Shown one piece after another: positions 61,492-64,000 of a stretch of DNA of 64,000 bases. The notes under the pieces were generated by a model. The model saw only the letters and a program-made list of their open reading frames with translations. It had not been told where the DNA came from and searched no databases. The DNA lies in assembly GCA_022432975.1 (NCBI GenBank), contig CM039510.1, forward strand, positions 31,589,023-31,653,022, written 5' to 3'. This DNA comes from Begonia masoniana. Its lineage: Eukaryota > Streptophyta > Magnoliopsida > Cucurbitales > Begoniaceae. Position 1 is the stretch's first letter, and every line of letters starts with the position of its first letter. The translations under genes were made by a program, and so were the position numbers.

Positions 61492-61968
61492 TTATATCTT
61501 TCCATACTGACGAAGTTTAGTCATCACTAAACTACAATCAGTCTTTAAGAATTCCACTTCTTTACTTCTGTCACCGTTAAATAGAGGCATAGCCTCTTTA
61601 TGTTGTTCTTCAAGCTGATTAACTAAATTCATCAAATATTGAGTCTTTTCTTGATACTGCTGCACCAATTGATGACTAAATTCTAGAAATCTTCTATAAT
61701 TTTGTGCTTGCATATGAAGCGGTAGCCAAGTAGGTCTGTTGAAAACTTTTCGATAATTTCTTCTATAAATGGGCCAATATCCACGATAATGGCTAGGATG
61801 ATAATCACGATAACGAAAAGTCCTGTCAATGCGAGCAGGGTAATACCCAATATTCCAAGGAGCTAAATTATAAGGATTCATCCGATCAATAAATCGTGGC
61901 AAATAATACAGCTGCCGATCTGCAAATATTTCCTCAATATGTGGATCTTCCCACTCAGGCCAATTCAT
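61492..61968 (-). CDS. Last caulimovirid ORF (158 aa), second lineage, minus copy
   Basis: Start MNWPEWEDPHIEEIFADRQL; its ATG overlaps the preceding stop by 4 bp (61965-61968). It shares MNPYNLAPWNIGYYP, the Arg/Tyr-rich stretch, RPTWLPLHMQAQNYRRFL, YQEKTQYLMNLVNQLEEQ and FNGDRSKEVEFLKTD with 60344-60787 but is clearly diverged, so two related viruses contributed. The frame is open. Conservation of the frame and key Trp/Pro residues between lineages argues that the ORF is real. Confidence 0.7.
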   Translation of the reverse strand: MNWPEWEDPHIEEIFADRQLYYLPRFIDRMNPYNLAPWNIGYYPARIDRTFRYRDYHPSHYRGYWPIYRRNYRKVFNRPTWLPLHMQAQNYRRFLEFSHQLVQQYQEKTQYLMNLVNQLEEQHKEAMPLFNGDRSKEVEFLKTDCSLVMTKLRQYGKI

Positions 61969-63145
61969 AGATCTTTCTTTTCTTTTCCTTTGTATGTCAA
62001 AAGAAACATATTTTCTGCAACGTCTTCCTTAATAAAAACAAAAGGCTCATCATTATAAGTATGGTCAATATCCATATGAGGTGTTTGAATATTAAATAAT
62101 TGAGTTTTCATAGCCTCAAATAATTTTTCGTCTTTTTCTTCCTTAGTCATATCAGGATATATTCGAGAAATAGTAGCATAAAGCGTTTCAATATAATTGA
62201 TATTATCCTTTTCATCTTCAGCATCATTAATAGCTTTTTGCTTTGCTTTTTCTTTATAGATATTAATAGATGTCTTAATACGTGTTAAACACTTATTAGT
62301 CTCATAACGAGACTCCCATTTTACATAAAAGTTCCTTTGAACTGCATATAAACCCAAATAAGGGTCTTGATATATCTCAAGATTCCATTGCCATATCCAG
62401 TTTATCTGGAATTCAGAACAAAACCATAATAATTCTTGCTCTTTATTAAATAATTTCCTATTTGATAAAATAGGATGATACTTTAACCAAATATGAAACT
62501 CTTCTTGCATAACTGCAGGAAATAAAGCTAACTCCGGAGAGTGTTCCTGCCACCAAACTTAAAACCAAGGAGGAAATTTATCCTCTGTTTTAATAATTTC
62601 AGGATTAATAGAGAAGAACCATAAATGGGTTCTCTGAGGATTCTGAATATAGAACATATTTGTCCAAGCATCAACATAATCCCAATAATTATAATTTTGA
62701 TCATTCTTGAGGCTTCTAATAGCAAACACATTTAAGCCCCATTCTTGAGGATGTATAACCCTAATAATATAACATTTCGAATGAGTGATAGCAGATTTTC
62801 CATATTCACCAATATAATGGTGCACAATCTGAACCGACTGTGTTTCGATAAGAATATGCTCATAATAAAGCCGATGCTTTCCATCAGTCATTAAATAATG
62901 ATGAGAGCCCAAATATCTCTCTTTGATATACCAGGCGTCTTTATTAGCCAATAATAAATCTTTTTCATAAAAAGGAAAAATAGTAGCACATATATGCTTT
63001 TTCAAATATTGATCTCCTGCTTCGAATATTTCGGGAGCAGTTTTAGGAGGAGTAGGAGGAGTACTACTTTCTCCTATTGAAGAATATTGATGATAATAAC
63101 TAAGGTGACCCTTTCCACGGCCCCTAGTACTTCTATGACCACCAC
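61965..63145 (-). pseudogene. RG-rich-ORF protein, second lineage, minus copy, one stop, N-terminus cut
   Basis: Read leftwards from 63145: an RG-rich start (GGHRSTRGRGKGHLSYYHQY), TAPEIFEAGDQYLKKHICAT, FPFYEKDLLLANKDAWYIKE, HPQEWGLNVFAIRSLKND, WFFSINPEIIKTEDKFPPWF, then a single in-frame TAA at 62559-62561 and continuation in the same frame through IWLKYHPILSNRK, LLWFCSEFQINWIWQWNLEI and RNFYVKWESRYETN to the stop at 61965. The true N-terminus is cut by the LTR at 63146; an apparent upstream ATG at 63203 belongs to that LTR. This is the fullest copy of the family in the window (about 390 codons). Function unknown. Confidence 0.75.
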
Positions 63146-64000
63146 TGTAACGCCCCGAGTCATCTGAACCCGGTTTGCTACCCATAACACTGAACCGAAC
63201 CATGACGACTTGATGTTAAATTTAAAAAGAAATTTCGCTCGACAGTCAAAATTTGACTTTTTCTAAAAATTTATAATATTTAAAACTTGCAGCGGAAATA
63301 ATTCTAAACAGCAATGTAGTAAAACAAAACTATAAATCATGGTTTGAAATGTTAAGAGACAATCGGTAGTTTGGAATTAAAGTTTAAAACTGTGGAATAC
63401 TAGGAGAAATCGCGGAAATCCAACGTATCTGCCGATGAGCAAAGCCAACGGAAGGAGCAAAAAAAATGAAAACAAAAAGGCTTCTACCGATGACGTGCAC
63501 AAACAACGCATTACCATCTGCCGATGACGTCAACGCAACACCGTCTGCCGATGAAGTCAACATAACTTCATCTGCCGATGAAGTCAACATAACTTCATAC
63601 ACAACTTCATCTGCCGATGAAGTCAACACAAATTCATCTGCCGGCAGATTTCCATCTTCCGATAGACAAACGCGCGACATCTACCGATGACGTCAGCCGG
63701 ATGATTCCTTCATCCAACATCTGCCGATCGCTAGACGACAAAAACCTACACAACATCTTCCGATAGACAACTTAACCATGACTCAACATCTACCGATAGA
63801 CATCATCTACCGATAGAGAACAAAACAACATTTCATCAACTCCTCGTTATAAAACACTACTCCAACTACAGAAAAGGATTTACTTACTCTACTGAAATCA
63901 TTCAAAAACGATTCAACCATTGCATTACTCAAAATTCAGCAAGTAATAACATCTAGACCCAACAAGATACAGTTATCAGGAAGGAAAACTCAAAACATGT
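63146..64000 (-). mobile_element. LTR of the 17269/30256 family, running off the window
   Basis: It begins TGTAACGCCCCGAG, like TGTAACGACCCGAG at 17269, and is preceded by ACCAC (63141-63145), a candidate target site. It carries many ATCTGCCGAT/CTTCCGATGACGTC motifs at 63430-63800, including GATCGCTAGACGAC. By analogy with 17269 its orientation is minus. Whether it is solo or part of an element lies outside the window. Confidence 0.78.

Noticed and set aside
63146..63203. ATG at 63203 as the start of the viral RG-rich protein
   Set aside because: These codons lie in the inserted LTR (from 63146); the viral N-terminus is cut off.

Overview
The window is plant nuclear DNA, most likely from a flowering plant, and consists almost entirely of nested repeats. 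I found no host gene. The evidence is long LTR retrotransposons of both Ty3/gypsy and Ty1/copia type, primer-binding sites complementary to plant initiator tRNA-Met, chromodomain-bearing gypsy pol, and fragments of endogenous Caulimoviridae (plant pararetrovirus) sequence. Every retroelement coding region seen is broken, so all are described as pseudogenes or fragments. The species cannot be named from this sequence.

Layout. 1-15405: a tandem array (LTR-internal-LTR-internal-LTR-internal-LTR) of a small, internally deleted gypsy-type element with LTRs of about 0.7-0.9 kb. A young Tekay/Del-like chromovirus (1483-11853, target duplication GGTTG) is inserted in the second LTR. 15406-39590: remains of a larger gypsy element (gag at 16.1 kb, protease at 20 kb, RT/RNase H/integrase at 28-30 kb, integrase end at 37.2 kb, LTR at 38.7 kb). 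It is split by a solo LTR (17269-19861, target duplication GTCAT), by a second gypsy element bounded by 1.4-kb direct repeats (20540-28051), and by an LTR swollen to 6.9 kb by three consecutive minisatellites (30256-37190). 39591-41760: LTR end, gag and protease remnants of another gypsy element. 41.9-52.2 kb: a decayed copia element whose LTR ends in a 22-bp minisatellite and whose RNase H is split by a 3.8-kb solo LTR (47916-51750, target duplication AGTTT) carrying a 23-bp minisatellite. 52194-55702: LTR, primer site and truncated gag of another Tekay-like element. 55703-63145: rearranged caulimovirid fragments in both orientations. 63146-64000: start of another LTR related to 17269 and 30256.

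The caulimovirid block is the most unusual part. Read together, its fragments suggest a genome with a free-standing movement-protein ORF, a 142-aa ORF, a polyprotein that begins with a coiled coil and capsid-like domain and ends in RNase H, and then two further ORFs after RNase H: an RG-rich protein and a roughly 150-aa protein whose families I do not recognise. Successive ORFs are joined by short stop/start overlaps, and the last is followed by a TATA promoter, a poly(A)-like signal and a tRNA-Met primer site, as in a circular pararetrovirus. Two lineages of this virus are present.

Assembly caution: pure poly-T runs of at least 270, 2,005 and 1,181 nt sit at abnormal junctions and are probably assembly or sequencing artefacts. 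Several near-perfect minisatellite arrays could also have wrong copy numbers.
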